From Prevotellaceae bacterium UBA2852 (GTDB taxonomy: Bacteria; Bacteroidota; Bacteroidia; Bacteroidales; Bacteroidaceae): a stretch of 64,000 nt of DNA. The translations under genes and the position numbers were made by a program. Below, piece after piece: positions 52,701 to 57,944 of this stretch. The stretch covers positions 56,857 through 120,856 of the forward strand of contig DEFM01000033.1 in NCBI GenBank assembly GCA_002350855.1. The letters are read 5' to 3'. Under the pieces are notes generated by a model. The model was not told where the DNA came from. It was given only the letters and a program-made list of their open reading frames with translations, and ran no database searches. The number at the start of each line of letters is the position of its first letter. Position 1 is the first letter of the stretch.

Positions 52701-55700
52701 GTCCTTACCGCCGGTACTTGTGTCAGACCACGGTGCGGCATTCGCCCACGACTCGTAGGTGTGCCAAGTATTGGGCAGTTCTGCCATCTGTGCCGCTGTC
52801 AGCGATGCATCCACTGTAGCACTGCCCATACCCTTGCCTGCCTTGTTGAGGATGTTGCGGACGGTGGGGTTGTTCTTCCAGTACTGTTCGAAACTGGTCA
52901 CAGTACGGCGTTCTGTTGTGCTGCCGTCATTGATTTTTCCCACCGTAACCAATATGCAATTTCCGGTGGGTCCTGTCAGAATCATATATTCTGTAGGACT
53001 CTCGGGATGTGAGCCGTAATCAACACCGCTGATAATGCCGCCTGTTGTCACACGGTCACTCATTGTTGTGACACCTGTCAGAACAGCCGTCTCTGTTGCT
53101 CCATCTGTTTTTGTGTATGTCTGAACAAATGTGCGCAGGTAATTGTGGCTGGTCGATTTTCCTTGCGACTGACGGCTCATAATAGTGACATGATAGGGGT
53201 CACTGTGTTCACTGACCACGAACCATGGCCAACGACTACGGGTGGAGGCACCGCTTAACTGTTGCTTAACCCACTGCTCTTGTCCGTAGACATATAGGTT
53301 GGCATCACCGTTGGCATAGGGATAGACAGCCTTCTGCGCCGTAGCCATGATACCGTCGGCGCCATCTTCCTGATTAAACAACTTGCCGTTGCGGAACTTC
53401 AGCAGGTACATGGTTGTGCCGTTCTTGTCATCATCAGTGCTGTCGAATCCGAAGTTGCCGACGTTGTAAGTTACATAGACATTTCCTCCATTACCTACGT
53501 CGGCGGGACTGTCAAGTTCACCGCTTGGGCTGTAGGTTCCGTCTGAAAGTCCTGAGGTTCCGTAGTAGTGGTACTTCGTTACCAACGGACTGCGCCAAGC
53601 GTCGGGCAGGTACAGTTCTGCGGATGAACTTGCGATTGGTCCTTCGATAAGTTTACCGGCTATGTCAATGAGGTAGTAGTTGATGGTGAGGGCGTGTACG
53701 TAAACCTTAGCCTGAACCAGACTGCGGTCAGCAGTCCTTCCGTCTTTGTTTACCATGGTCACACCGGAGTTGTAGCCTAAGGTATAGAAGTTTGAACCCA
53801 CGTCACTGCCGTCGGCTGCCATCAGTTCTATTTGTGTGTACGTGGTGCCGTCACCGGCAGAACTTCCTCCCATCATGATGAAGTATCTGCCTGTGGGTGG
53901 TGAGTTGTGAAGTCCGACTTTGTGACCGTCGGTTACACGAATGTAGTTTTGGGTAGATGCGTTCCTGATTTCAACTGCGTAAGGATCGCCTCCTTCCAGA
54001 TACCATAAGTGGTTGTTGTCGGAAAGGTTTGCGTCTGTTGATTCTGCTGACACTGCGTGGTTGTCAGTTACGTTTTCTGCACCGCCGTCATACAGATATT
54101 GACCGTTTACCTGCAGGTTGAAGGCGCGTGCACCGCGCAGATGCAGGAAGTTCGTGTTATCCAGAATATGGTCGGTGGTGTATTCTATGTATATAGTGGC
54201 ATTGCTAAGCGGTGTCTCCGATACGATGTCGTTCAGATGGTAGGTCTTTCGTCCGTCAGACGAACCAGGCTGTTCGACAGCGTTCAGGTAACCGGTGATG
54301 GTCTCGTTCTTGATGTATGGGCTTGCGATGGATGCAGGCAGGTTGTCAAAAATGATTGGTGTGTTGATGTCCTGGGTGATGGAGGCTGATATTGCGATTC
54401 GTCCCTGTTTGTCAACGATTTTATATGTGTATGTGGCTGTTGGCAGGGCAACAGGGGTGAGTTTCATAGCCGAGGTGTTGATGTACTTGGCTGAGTTTGG
54501 CGTGTAGCCTGCATAGACAGGGTCGGCTGCTGTGCCGAAGGCACGCAGCATGAATGAGCCGTCCACGCTTTCAGGCATGATTTCCCAAACGTTGATGTTG
54601 CCGTCTGTCTGTTGGGAAATAGCTGTGTTGAGGGCGCTACCTGCCGGCACACCCATAAAGCGTCCGTTGCCTGCCTCGCGGTTCATCACCTTGAATTCGT
54701 ATGGGTCGCCGAAGAAGGCATACTGATAGTCGTGGCTGTAGGTATCATCCACTCCTGCGACGAGTTGGTTGTTGCTCAGATGTGTCCACACGGTTGTCGC
54801 TCCCACCGTCGCAGTCATGCGATACCAGCGTGCATGGTCGTAGTCGGTGCTGACATCGAAAGGAAGTGAGGTGGTGTTGTACTTCACATACACTTGATAA
54901 ACTCCGTCGGTGGATGTACAGTGAGCTACAGCGTCACCATATGTGGTAAGGGCATTAGTGCCATTATTTGCGTCTTCCTGAGTTGGATGGTATGTGTAAG
55001 AGCAGTACTTGCGGCCCAAATCGTCTGCTATCGAGATATTGGTGCTGGAGTAGTTGGCTACAATCTGGGAGGCTGTGAGTTCTTTATTGCTAACATGTGT
55101 GGTGACGTGAAAGTTGAATCGTGCTATGGGTACAGATGGGAACTGGAAACAATAACGTGCATCGTTGCCATTATAATCTGTTCCAAGACGAGTGTTCCAG
55201 ATCTCATTGCTATTACTCCAAAAAGCACGGATATAGTTCTCAGAGCCCACACCTCCGTCAGGGGAAAGGCTAATGATGTTGTAACGGTTTGCAGTTGGAC
55301 TGTTAACAATCATTACAGAGAGTCCGCTTTCAGTTGTCATTACAAGGTAGTACCACCCGTAGGTTTTGTCATAATTCTTGTTTGCATTACCGTTTGTCAA
55401 CTGGTAAGTAGCCCCATTAAACTCGTTTGTGCCGAGGTTGGACATTTTGATGTCGTAGGGATCATTGCCTGTGAAGTTCCAAAGATACTTGAATTCTTCC
55501 CCTTCAGCAGCGGTGTTTGTGGTACCTGTAAGCGAGGAACCCGAAGTAGTGATATACTTGTTATTAGAATCAGACTTCATCTGGTGCCAGGTAGAACCGT
55601 TGAGAGACGGAAGACCTGAAGGAACGGTGCCGTCCCAGTAATAGCCTACAAAGACGTTGAAATTGGAAACGGAGGCAAGGTCGGTGATTTCTCCTGTCGT

Positions 55701-56855
55701 TGTTCCGTTGGCTGTGTATGCCGCTGCCTGTTCCTTGGTGTTGAAATACTTGTAGTTGGCGTCATCTGTGATGTAAGGTGTCTTTAACACACTCGGTATT
55801 GCCAAACTTGCAGGACTTTCAACCATTTTAGAAATGGCAATATTCCCTGATTTGTTTACAACATGGTAAACTACAAAATTGTCTACCACCTGAATCTGGG
55901 AAACATTGGAAGTACTGGTGTCTTCCGCACGCCACGTACGGAAGCCATGCCACTGGAATCCGATCGACATGGCTCCGCTCTTCGACGGGTCGCCGTTAGC
56001 ACAGAGGTAATAGGGCATGACATTCTCCCAACCGGTGTTGTAGCCATTGCGATAGCCGTAACTAATACCGTTGTATGCCCCGACGAGGTGGACTGATTTG
56101 CTCCAGATGCTGCTCCATCCACCTCCATAGTTGAAGGGGGTGGCATTTGTGCCCCTTGTGAAGAAAAACGACTGAAGGGTGAAAGCACTTGTTGCCGACT
56201 GATTGTAATTCTCGTCAGCCACCTTGGTTTGATAGGTGACATAGGGGGTCTTGTTGCTGGTGCCCACACCTGACAAGCTCACCGCTCCGCCCGAAACGGT
56301 CGCGTCAGCATAGTCGCTTGTGATATATACATCGTAGGGGTCACCGCCGTCGTTGAACTGCCAGAGATATTTGTTTAAGTTGCTGCTTATTTCGTTCAAA
56401 GATGTGGTCATCTTCAGCTTGTTACCGTCGGTGTTGTCGAAATAGATGTACCACCAAACCCCATTTCGGTTGCGGGCACGTATCAGGTACTTCGTACTGC
56501 CATCGCTTCCTACACGGGTGCTCTTGGCATCGTAGCGCACGTAGTAAGTGGCGCCGTCTGTTGCTGTAGCTCCTAAAGTAAGGACGTTGGGTTTGCTCAC
56601 GCCGTTTGTAGAAGCGTCGGTCTGTGCGTCTTCCTGTGATGAATAGAAACGGAAGTTCTCCGCATAAATACTCTCCGCTTTTGGATCAACACCAAGAGTA
56701 GAGCTGTTGAGGGTATAGTTGAAAGCTTGCTTGCCTTTGTTGTTTATTATGATGTATTTTACGGAGGCTGCCCAAACAGTGTCAGCTATGCAGCTGGCGA
56801 TGCCCAACAGCAAAACCGTAGTCATACGTAGCCACCATGCAGAAAAAGTTTTCAT
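37788..56855 (-). CDS. Giant modular secreted protein, 6355 aa, family not recognised
   Basis: A single open frame of 19,068 bases. A signal peptide (LRMTTVLLLGIASCIADTVWA, about 10-30) is followed by 18 modules. A typical module has (1) Y-x-(I/L)-(I/V)-(N/D)-x-x-G-x-x-A, as in YHIINLSGTEAV; (2) P-x-x-(I/L)-x-SP, then YxYW, as in LPPAIRSPYAKNFQYWSD; (3) (D/I)IYVTYDYD; (4) an L-G-x-x-x-YN line; (5) W-x-(L/F)-x-GDPY; (6) a beta-rich F-L... segment. DPY codons lie at 56334, 55455, 54699, 53979, 53193, 51933, 51093, 50397, 49569, 48786, 48057, 47325, 46530, 45312, 43995, 42870, 41634 and 40287. The last 830 residues lack DPY and end DLQGRRVARNE...GVYIFGHQKVFVK, a sorting-like tail. No catalytic motif was seen. 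Module parts (1)-(3) faintly recall MucBP/InlB-type repeats, (5)-(6) a beta-trefoil; both are inferences. A promoter and palindromic leader lie upstream. Probably a cell-surface adhesin or scaffold. Confidence 0.9.
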   Translation of the reverse strand: MKTFSAWWLRMTTVLLLGIASCIADTVWAASVKYIIINNKGKQAFNYTLNSSTLGVDPKAESIYAENFRFYSSQEDAQTDASTNGVSKPNVLTLGATATDGATYYVRYDAKSTRVGSDGSTKYLIRARNRNGVWWYIYFDNTDGNKLKMTTSLNEISSNLNKYLWQFNDGGDPYDVYITSDYADATVSGGAVSLSGVGTSNKTPYVTYQTKVADENYNQSATSAFTLQSFFFTRGTNATPFNYGGGWSSIWSKSVHLVGAYNGISYGYRNGYNTGWENVMPYYLCANGDPSKSGAMSIGFQWHGFRTWRAEDTSTSNVSQIQVVDNFVVYHVVNKSGNIAISKMVESPASLAIPSVLKTPYITDDANYKYFNTKEQAAAYTANGTTTGEITDLASVSNFNVFVGYYWDGTVPSGLPSLNGSTWHQMKSDSNNKYITTSGSSLTGTTNTAAEGEEFKYLWNFTGNDPYDIKMSNLGTNEFNGATYQLTNGNANKNYDKTYGWYYLVMTTESGLSVMIVNSPTANRYNIISLSPDGGVGSENYIRAFWSNSNEIWNTRLGTDYNGNDARYCFQFPSVPIARFNFHVTTHVSNKELTASQIVANYSSTNISIADDLGRKYCSYTYHPTQEDANNGTNALTTYGDAVAHCTSTDGVYQVYVKYNTTSLPFDVSTDYDHARWYRMTATVGATTVWTHLSNNQLVAGVDDTYSHDYQYAFFGDPYEFKVMNREAGNGRFMGVPAGSALNTAISQQTDGNINVWEIMPESVDGSFMLRAFGTAADPVYAGYTPNSAKYINTSAMKLTPVALPTATYTYKIVDKQGRIAISASITQDINTPIIFDNLPASIASPYIKNETITGYLNAVEQPGSSDGRKTYHLNDIVSETPLSNATIYIEYTTDHILDNTNFLHLRGARAFNLQVNGQYLYDGGAENVTDNHAVSAESTDANLSDNNHLWYLEGGDPYAVEIRNASTQNYIRVTDGHKVGLHNSPPTGRYFIMMGGSSAGDGTTYTQIELMAADGSDVGSNFYTLGYNSGVTMVNKDGRTADRSLVQAKVYVHALTINYYLIDIAGKLIEGPIASSSAELYLPDAWRSPLVTKYHYYGTSGLSDGTYSPSGELDSPADVGNGGNVYVTYNVGNFGFDSTDDDKNGTTMYLLKFRNGKLFNQEDGADGIMATAQKAVYPYANGDANLYVYGQEQWVKQQLSGASTRSRWPWFVVSEHSDPYHVTIMSRQSQGKSTSHNYLRTFVQTYTKTDGATETAVLTGVTTMSDRVTTGGIISGVDYGSHPESPTEYMILTGPTGNCILVTVGKINDGSTTERRTVTSFEQYWKNNPTVRNILNKAGKGMGSATVDASLTAAQMAELPNTWHTYESWANAAPWSDTSTGGKDYLWGKHWFQTIDMGDGEFTFEEISLDPQIVLIDKHGWEIMRKPLPKRSDSDAVKAEKLAAIGLYDSPMVEKYHWWSSGSKLPGYHKYILSSPQITVYKANGTKWVVDDDATVATNNADFMHSTTLTDIPYDHVEITPGGTAKNFDDNMTDLYVTYDVKAEFADSYEGAATEAATRASAFLVKQNGAFAQTTNGTSITTTSLSSFNDITGNMLWYLRPNFNIDTEMGYQYNGVYDEKSQSETEADNYSEGRNGFDPYNLQIQSFAYTNRYVAVNSTAARLDGNGGWVSTGITGTTLGAPTSKFRATGHDQTTLNITNTTFMAVKDANGNMRLMPRFDHSKVTSGLGSGGVTVEASSKAAEPAANDGTKPLTVALKRPVTYTYHIINKNGREALTYTDKYWTSVAYSPNLPTHLRAFATSNFKYLPLSEFYPDYLARGIYKLVSSNPTSRSVIASVGRNTDIYVIYDVDAAQIKNKGLNGTTIFNVKLRNTSSPVVDQYLSYVTASGTVTGANTSLTADQKKQLENVWRIETTSSDPYEAKIYSFKNANTPLGVNTLGDSPTTAGSQTYETFIVTDWDNANNKFELLAANSGTTDNIYAYLTYSSGAKVLRSSTRQHNETVASNLVGLTLEPVALSFTYKLYDLAGNLTLQGSSDEVSDLTPSLPDFMKSPLVADYYYWKDEARSIPLTTLSNTEDNTVYVTYQALNPSDAPIKLDGSEYYTLFAKVNPERIYCREGNSFIASQNQLKYRPEQYMLQFTGKNIKDQFDPYSVTIRIPVSNQYWSCNITEINGATGISLQTYADPDRFMILTGTEEGYYQIAHKKYKRGTYYSDYTNKIAYLTRDLNTRQKGQVGYDPDNDDNIQNRQMCIQPAYKYHIINLSGTEAVACINGIMAVKGETKPQLPPLFKSPLISKFKYFDKTAFVLTEDGKMDLKPNAQELKYIADATSPDIYVVYYKEDILKTIDLTGATGYNMAFEPTRQYTAYWNEDPEHPNKTNYNGNTINQILCKRAGIDSETPEPGKRLDTSLLNTDYHYIWLFKGSDPYNIKLYNAADPNAYALNTDDGSSNYQRTIYARKSGKVNTLMLLPSGAEAASDDYTNGFKYRLMWTYIETGDVVRYMYMGKNRRYSEGYGGSKTDGSMEIVKCNYNDGWGDGVQYPSGTFAYLKLTPQNESDFTYKIVNKNNNIAIEYKVHGTTGIAPELPPAIRSPYAKNFQYWSDASCTTKKTTTTADAPIIYVTYDADKEALADADIDLTGSVSYNIWVNGMYLYNSSGSLVADKAPSRYDDTVHEWYLKGNSSGSIDPYDVRLKSKKDGDKFIELASYNNTLENQSFSLVADNSSNKVQSFILMNGHPGRWELLAATKDETIVSDNNRLAYLGYFTNAQLLGVGSDDHNPKYQSDMDQVQVILRQPLSGVTYHIMNLSGTEAVRYTVESAKGDVLEVPEQIRSPFATNWKYWSDEACTAALTEVPDAYADIYVTYTYDDNTYSKLQIDGSRFYNMKVADKYIEEDEGAINALSESTFTVADANVTANLWAFNGTTSAGVDPYAMHLVNKAYTDVYAGAALSYVSDTETTMQMSDGETEDFRSTFFLVGNSAEGPYEMVLASGANITDNVLAYVNRHSDDEVNLNRDNTYTHGNSALQIELTSPTNKYLYKVYDRNGNLAIQAWGDGVAGAAPVIPATIKSPLVSTYYYDIETLPFTSGIDEVVVTYDFDASKLTSPNLLGTKLYNLKIRGGHFLKTTSGSDVTQETDNAATNKTEGGALSESTEDIYIWKPTGQFGGDGVEDIDPYCITLKHSNGKVLTAESITLGNNSITLADDNAANTYQRFILVEGYDGHYELIAATGDEIGSTYGTNGYDMLAYLAVTDGNEVKLSRGEAYGHGKTSVQADLVPFQYTSRFVIINNDMYEAITYDVLQDGGDPVQIPDGLRSPLLNLSEYEYYKAAAFSTIGSFEHPDGSASTPFEFADVDTKTANKLTIQPYEGLTIYVRYSYSPKSGGLDLTGISKYLIMNENSSSQFLISASTNENDHRVWNNSNPTNRTANYYQWRLRGEDPYNLKITNVARDNFNDALQSPELWYRDDRVGSYTSREQPEFEMRTDNYASNATTNGKYKANRFAILGHEDGNYRLMAITPFFWHSDYYDLSETQRNAGGNNLKQERYYTIDNTWNLHRHNRNNYTDLLDMEIGDGISIQFLPTTTHNYRFHLTTKIDGRKLVVEKPNVMARDIFAIPEELLRKYCDYTVTYYVDQDNDEATQLPVTIDAATKVRKTIDLTSGTELYPFFQAIDNMSDGDKANTWVDIYIDYHARQHYKTDADDNYIQENGKYVIDEDGMPFNVMGWNASTVHMLLNNTGGYTDYLFQINNYENLNETLGTFGLHRYDYLYFMVLKTNDDYTNNNGQYFLRREETGRISYLNNDYTIHKDAEKNHKGWNYSRMAEAYRENDHSVFEEKKWLWCFAGDPYDFYIFNANSTVEETYNDITEQKEFVKTHRDHLVTYKLLTNTAGTTSEYVVNTPLYSDTESTYYRWGLAEGQGANSSSTFSLITGEFEDAGSSTYNNPTIPNEDSKPLYWRMHRSTVENTNEVMLRPRTTDLTELDYNINVLPYKPNKYEELRFVIRRDDQIDDDGTTNTYLGKYPDAFTPLYNPTPEQAAARSAESQERSKFIDALSSGTVRMYTSVGDRMYCHDDVITLADLPIELQRKFCYYKFYIDDYRTEGAINPLGYCPVRGTVQTDSEGNIVYNELGKAMYNYYAVDEDGNIKYVGPPGNQTPQGSPPKTIYIKYTVTTDKFLKQLPTVEEVETMVSNNDHVYFMDFADPNMLKGGKLGYNTGHHAYFQSDVTYQSQIGQVYAPVLSEKMKWNGSKFVYDTSQPYNYCVYKSAGNRMETVPERLKWYFVGDPYKLQVYNTEYAIKNNTNDANLCRFDPTETAFQFVVDCVHFRSPDPSFIDERKTLTYTDADGKAHEVDNGNYGRPYYQNFYWEVVPAASEDEDAFALRFRADNQLLGYRDVYYYLAHDGIRRTYREAQSENPKAYGINLSYDSDNANNLKGKYKGYHTANDENCVIRLMHPTKVYFTAYKETTLGDPVVTEELSEYFGLGETLTEVPRHLQRKFVKYGNLEYQNNNSTAWHPASFDFTLTKDVAFNLENCSSIDPYHTISNGWVYKETDKDGDPTKCRASFKFRVTYEVDDETKDGIHLFTTPAEFANTELQPQWLDVTVGGNKWLFYDKMNQNSSNIENDTLRVSNYPTANYTDQEYQGWDLGMKGLHWAFVGDPYKFTMINRRRWEDLGCPRTAVTGSNFWLGTGYAQSTESENPWYNYVKFGDSDENRAYGVDGTGGNLGNGNTEWGLVMSKTGGDNDYFIRTSSLKVSSVDETVGDYTSIDPRNMTNNYQRLVYHNFTNNDGSANPLNSAFVLEEFSLETKTSAQDKAVIRTAVAKDDDNADNDCFDANVHIYDINGNLKATLKHVELKYGNVFESLPPTLKRFGCNYIECYQLYYNGYTGSETDAEKTAKTTAINNQLKSLNNFTGANKITIYQGETQNEFTGHLDASKLINTDSNGRKYYEIAYVYTVDEQYAQYFTSEDNAEQDEYYWTNAYYQWDQVYKGSNVRVTTYKDVFDHYEYNADGHIVNEVYRRVETEEYKSGENISAPAYGWVNTHDSSEQAFGDKSSRTNEQQQKWAFVGDPYDFEFKNYALYQDNENTALYYDTTNGIVNSNIQKSHWAIVQGLQKTAIVDGKTVKVYTDSSGKTVYTASSGGVENTPVYVYYLALIDDDETSETFGSPINFVTFDRASDNKDLPSEDQYLYLKGSLVSNDPTATLYSTDTKQVHPFYIAEVEEYANIVIYHLVIAHQHSLDYTDTDAMLGADATEQNENKLLIDKHLVEWLKYKYPEYMTTTSTTVGSTTYTKATETIDGANITGGSDFTITSGTTVASKLKTTVKDEIIEHLKQASLRDIVRDEIPDYTVTRVGIGNAITVPWYMKRQFCKYTLYQRDVLRSETSDRIVYEDDGVTPKTFIDENGVEQIAKEIDWISVTANPEKKYYEQVVAGNGKPITKLDVSHKNRMVIIDVVYDVDDSQFRFADEGRNTTAWYQMMTGNEDDGLVNFTYSGNVGARRDAAAHYTNNYLWAPEGDPYGFVMHNRYATVNGTGWDNVTLTTENANYDDNESTPDLSWTDAFTKKNICQTTQIKHNAVYEMFAGMNKYTFLMHPTANTIGTTDDAFNGFYMTHNTTSRLAELKYAATASSIRSNREANWRLMVTPEQVLPYFERSGYVGGLKPAVAGTFANTELYNTLKTYKSSYRANPSVIDFKTIDGARKTVYAGTFYKHNGTELLANEARPTGSDLPLKFKSTNLVPLEKGYYRLQAFSTEALNTDGTSVNGIVGPRFVSGYRFESEKDYSKYADNAVDNDSPQSGYQYLHFFETDEANTTFHTFGALNTAISGLDAGTRKTERTLDAHPALRGNIEILPAEYDPSSIFYFEPLGDSYDRFRFGTQGLYVNGTAGVDDAGFTKLDATATPFQMSDIGGTAITIRTMATESATDENLANNLKTNYLCIDPNHRYRISLQTNNEMQEIGDELVHWNTEGLDYAIQNTKWLLKPVGTQTEWPYNEMALRVKVNKGGDSDANYYASNYVPFDTRLNKTIDAAFTSITPIATGASTPTTMRLTSVSQLNEKSNPQFIPANWPVIIRTSKPERGVWKKWNSSTKAVVDDTENSNLRPYYVDLYIPNVTPTRITENLNKIKLYGVYLEKDLSDDNIDEITGIDTWTNGRNVMTFGLPFSEIGVKNTWNDNIIQEGSRMWYNYDTSKAVGFYTNENWWRGHIEYSSVESSTAFKNEVSDANKALQVHAHWSDARNATSLQRDNKYVYNNKAFYVYDWAAGSPTKDHPGIVVLFDDEEDDSDNSENNDESEDTDFNEDTETTPWPCDVYDLQGRRVARNETPETLLKNNPGLPRGVYIFGHQKVFVK

Positions 56856-56910
56856 ACAAAAAATCCGTTTGTATATATGTCAGAAGATTGTTAATTCTAT
56901 TAAATATGTA

Positions 56911-56938
56911 CGTATGCGTATGTGTGTATACGCATACG
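56911..56938 (-). promoter_or_regulatory. Perfect 11-bp inverted repeat in the leader of the giant gene
   Basis: CGTATGCGTAT (56911-56921) and ATACGCATACG (56928-56938) flank a 6-base GTGTGT loop; the whole is alternating purine-pyrimidine. It lies 6 bases after the -7 box on the minus strand and parallels the leader at 21466-21491. Confidence 0.75.
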
Positions 56939-56944
56939 AACCTG

Positions 56945-56975
56945 CAAAGTTACATCTTTTCCCGTATATAAGCAA
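56945..56975 (-). promoter_or_regulatory. Promoter of the 6355-aa gene
   Basis: On the minus strand TTG (56975-56973), 20 bases, TAACTTTG (56952-56945). The start codon is about 90 bases downstream. Confidence 0.75.
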
Positions 56976-57047
56976 ACTACAATAAAAAAAGTTCCGCAGC
57001 GCAAACAAAAAAGTCCTTCAGCGTAAAAAGTCCCACAGCGTTGTGGG

Positions 57048-57101
57048 AAAAAAGTTTCAGCCCCAGTGAAACTAAATTTTCACTGGGGCTGAAACTTTTT
57101 T
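57048..57101. terminator. Perfect 24-bp hairpin flanked by A and T runs
   Basis: The arm AAAAAAGTTTCAGCCCCAGT plus GAAA (57048-57071) is exactly complementary to 57078-57101 across the loop CTAAAT. A-run and T-run make it a possible terminator in either direction. A smaller hairpin, CCCACA-GCGT-TGTGGG, precedes it. Confidence 0.75.
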
Positions 57102-57195
57102 TTCTCTTTCACTGAAACTTTCGTCTCTCTTACGCTGAAACTTTTTTTTCTGTTCAGCGATAAACAAAAAAATGTTGAGCTGCAATTTATTTTTT

Positions 57196-57306
57196 ACATG
57201 CACCTGCGGTGCGATTTAACGGATTTAACGAATGTTCGGATTTGACAGATTATTATATAAATACTTATTCGTTTAATCCGTTTAATTGTTGCGCAGCAAC
57301 ATGTTT
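57196..57306. repeat. 111-bp dispersed repeat, copy 1
   Basis: Runs from ACATGCACCTGCGGTGC to GTTGCGCAGCAACATGTTT. Small hairpins (GCACC-TGC-GGTGC and GTTGC-GCA-GCAAC) mark the two ends. Copy 2 at 57761-57871 differs at only two positions that I can see. Confidence 0.88.
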
Positions 57307-57333
57307 TATCAAGGATTAAAAGGATTGTTTTTT

Positions 57334-57431
57334 CAACATCGTGCTACGCACTATGATTTATAAGATTAATAAGATTTTTTGTAATCATCGTAATCATTGT
57401 AATCCTTTTAATCATAGTGCGCAGCACGTTG
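57334..57431. repeat. MITE-like palindromic element, copy a
   Basis: Begins CAACATCGTGCTACGCACTA and ends TAGTGCGCAGCACGTTG, imperfect inverted ends of about 22 bases. The interior (AAGATTAATAAGATT ... AATCATTGTAATCC) is itself roughly inverted, so the element could fold into one long hairpin. Copies b, c and d lie at 57440, 63810 and 63917. Confidence 0.8.
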
Positions 57432-57439
57432 TTTTCTTA

Positions 57440-57544
57440 CAACATCGCACTTCGTGCTAAGATTAATAAGATTAAAAAGATTAATAAGATTTTTGTAATC
57501 ATCGTAATCATTTTAATCCTTTAATCATAGTGCGCAGCACGCTG
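57440..57544. repeat. MITE-like palindromic element, copy b
   Basis: The same structure as copy a, 8 bases downstream in direct orientation (CAACATCGCACTTCGTGCTA ... TAGTGCGCAGCACGCTG). A truncated left end (CAACATCGCACTATGCACTA) follows at 57554. Confidence 0.8.
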
Positions 57545-57760
57545 TTTTATTTTCAACATCGCACTATGCACTATGAAAAACAAGAAAAACCGAGAATATT
57601 TTCGAACACGAATCACACTGGTTTACACGGATTTATTTTACATATAATTGCCATATAACAACCATATAATTAACACGAATGTCTTTGAATAGTTTTGACC
57701 TAAATAATTATTAATGGGAAATTATATGGGTAATTCATGGTAATTCGTGTTTTAATTTAC

Positions 57761-57871
57761 ACATGCACCTGCGGTGCAATTTAACGGATTTAACGAATGT
57801 TCGGATTTAACAGATTATTATATAAATACTTATTCGTTTAATCCGTTTAATTGTTGCGCAGCAACATGTTT
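57761..57871. repeat. 111-bp dispersed repeat, copy 2
   Basis: Direct repeat of 57196-57306, 565 bases away, adjoining the 3' end of proC. Confidence 0.88.
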
Positions 57872-57944
57872 ATAATTTGTTTCCACAAAGATGTGTCAAT
57901 TGTCCAATTGTAAATTGTAAAATTGTCCAATTGAAAATGTCCAA

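Larger units (their letters stand above)
56856..57944. other. Repeat-rich intergenic region between the giant gene and proC
   Basis: No credible gene. From left: palindromic leader and promoter of the giant gene; a cluster of hairpins with GTTTCAG/CTGAAAC half-sites (57005-57150) including a perfect 24-bp one; two 111-bp direct repeats (57196, 57761); two complete MITE-like elements and a partial third (57334-57580); AT-rich filler. Confidence 0.75.
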
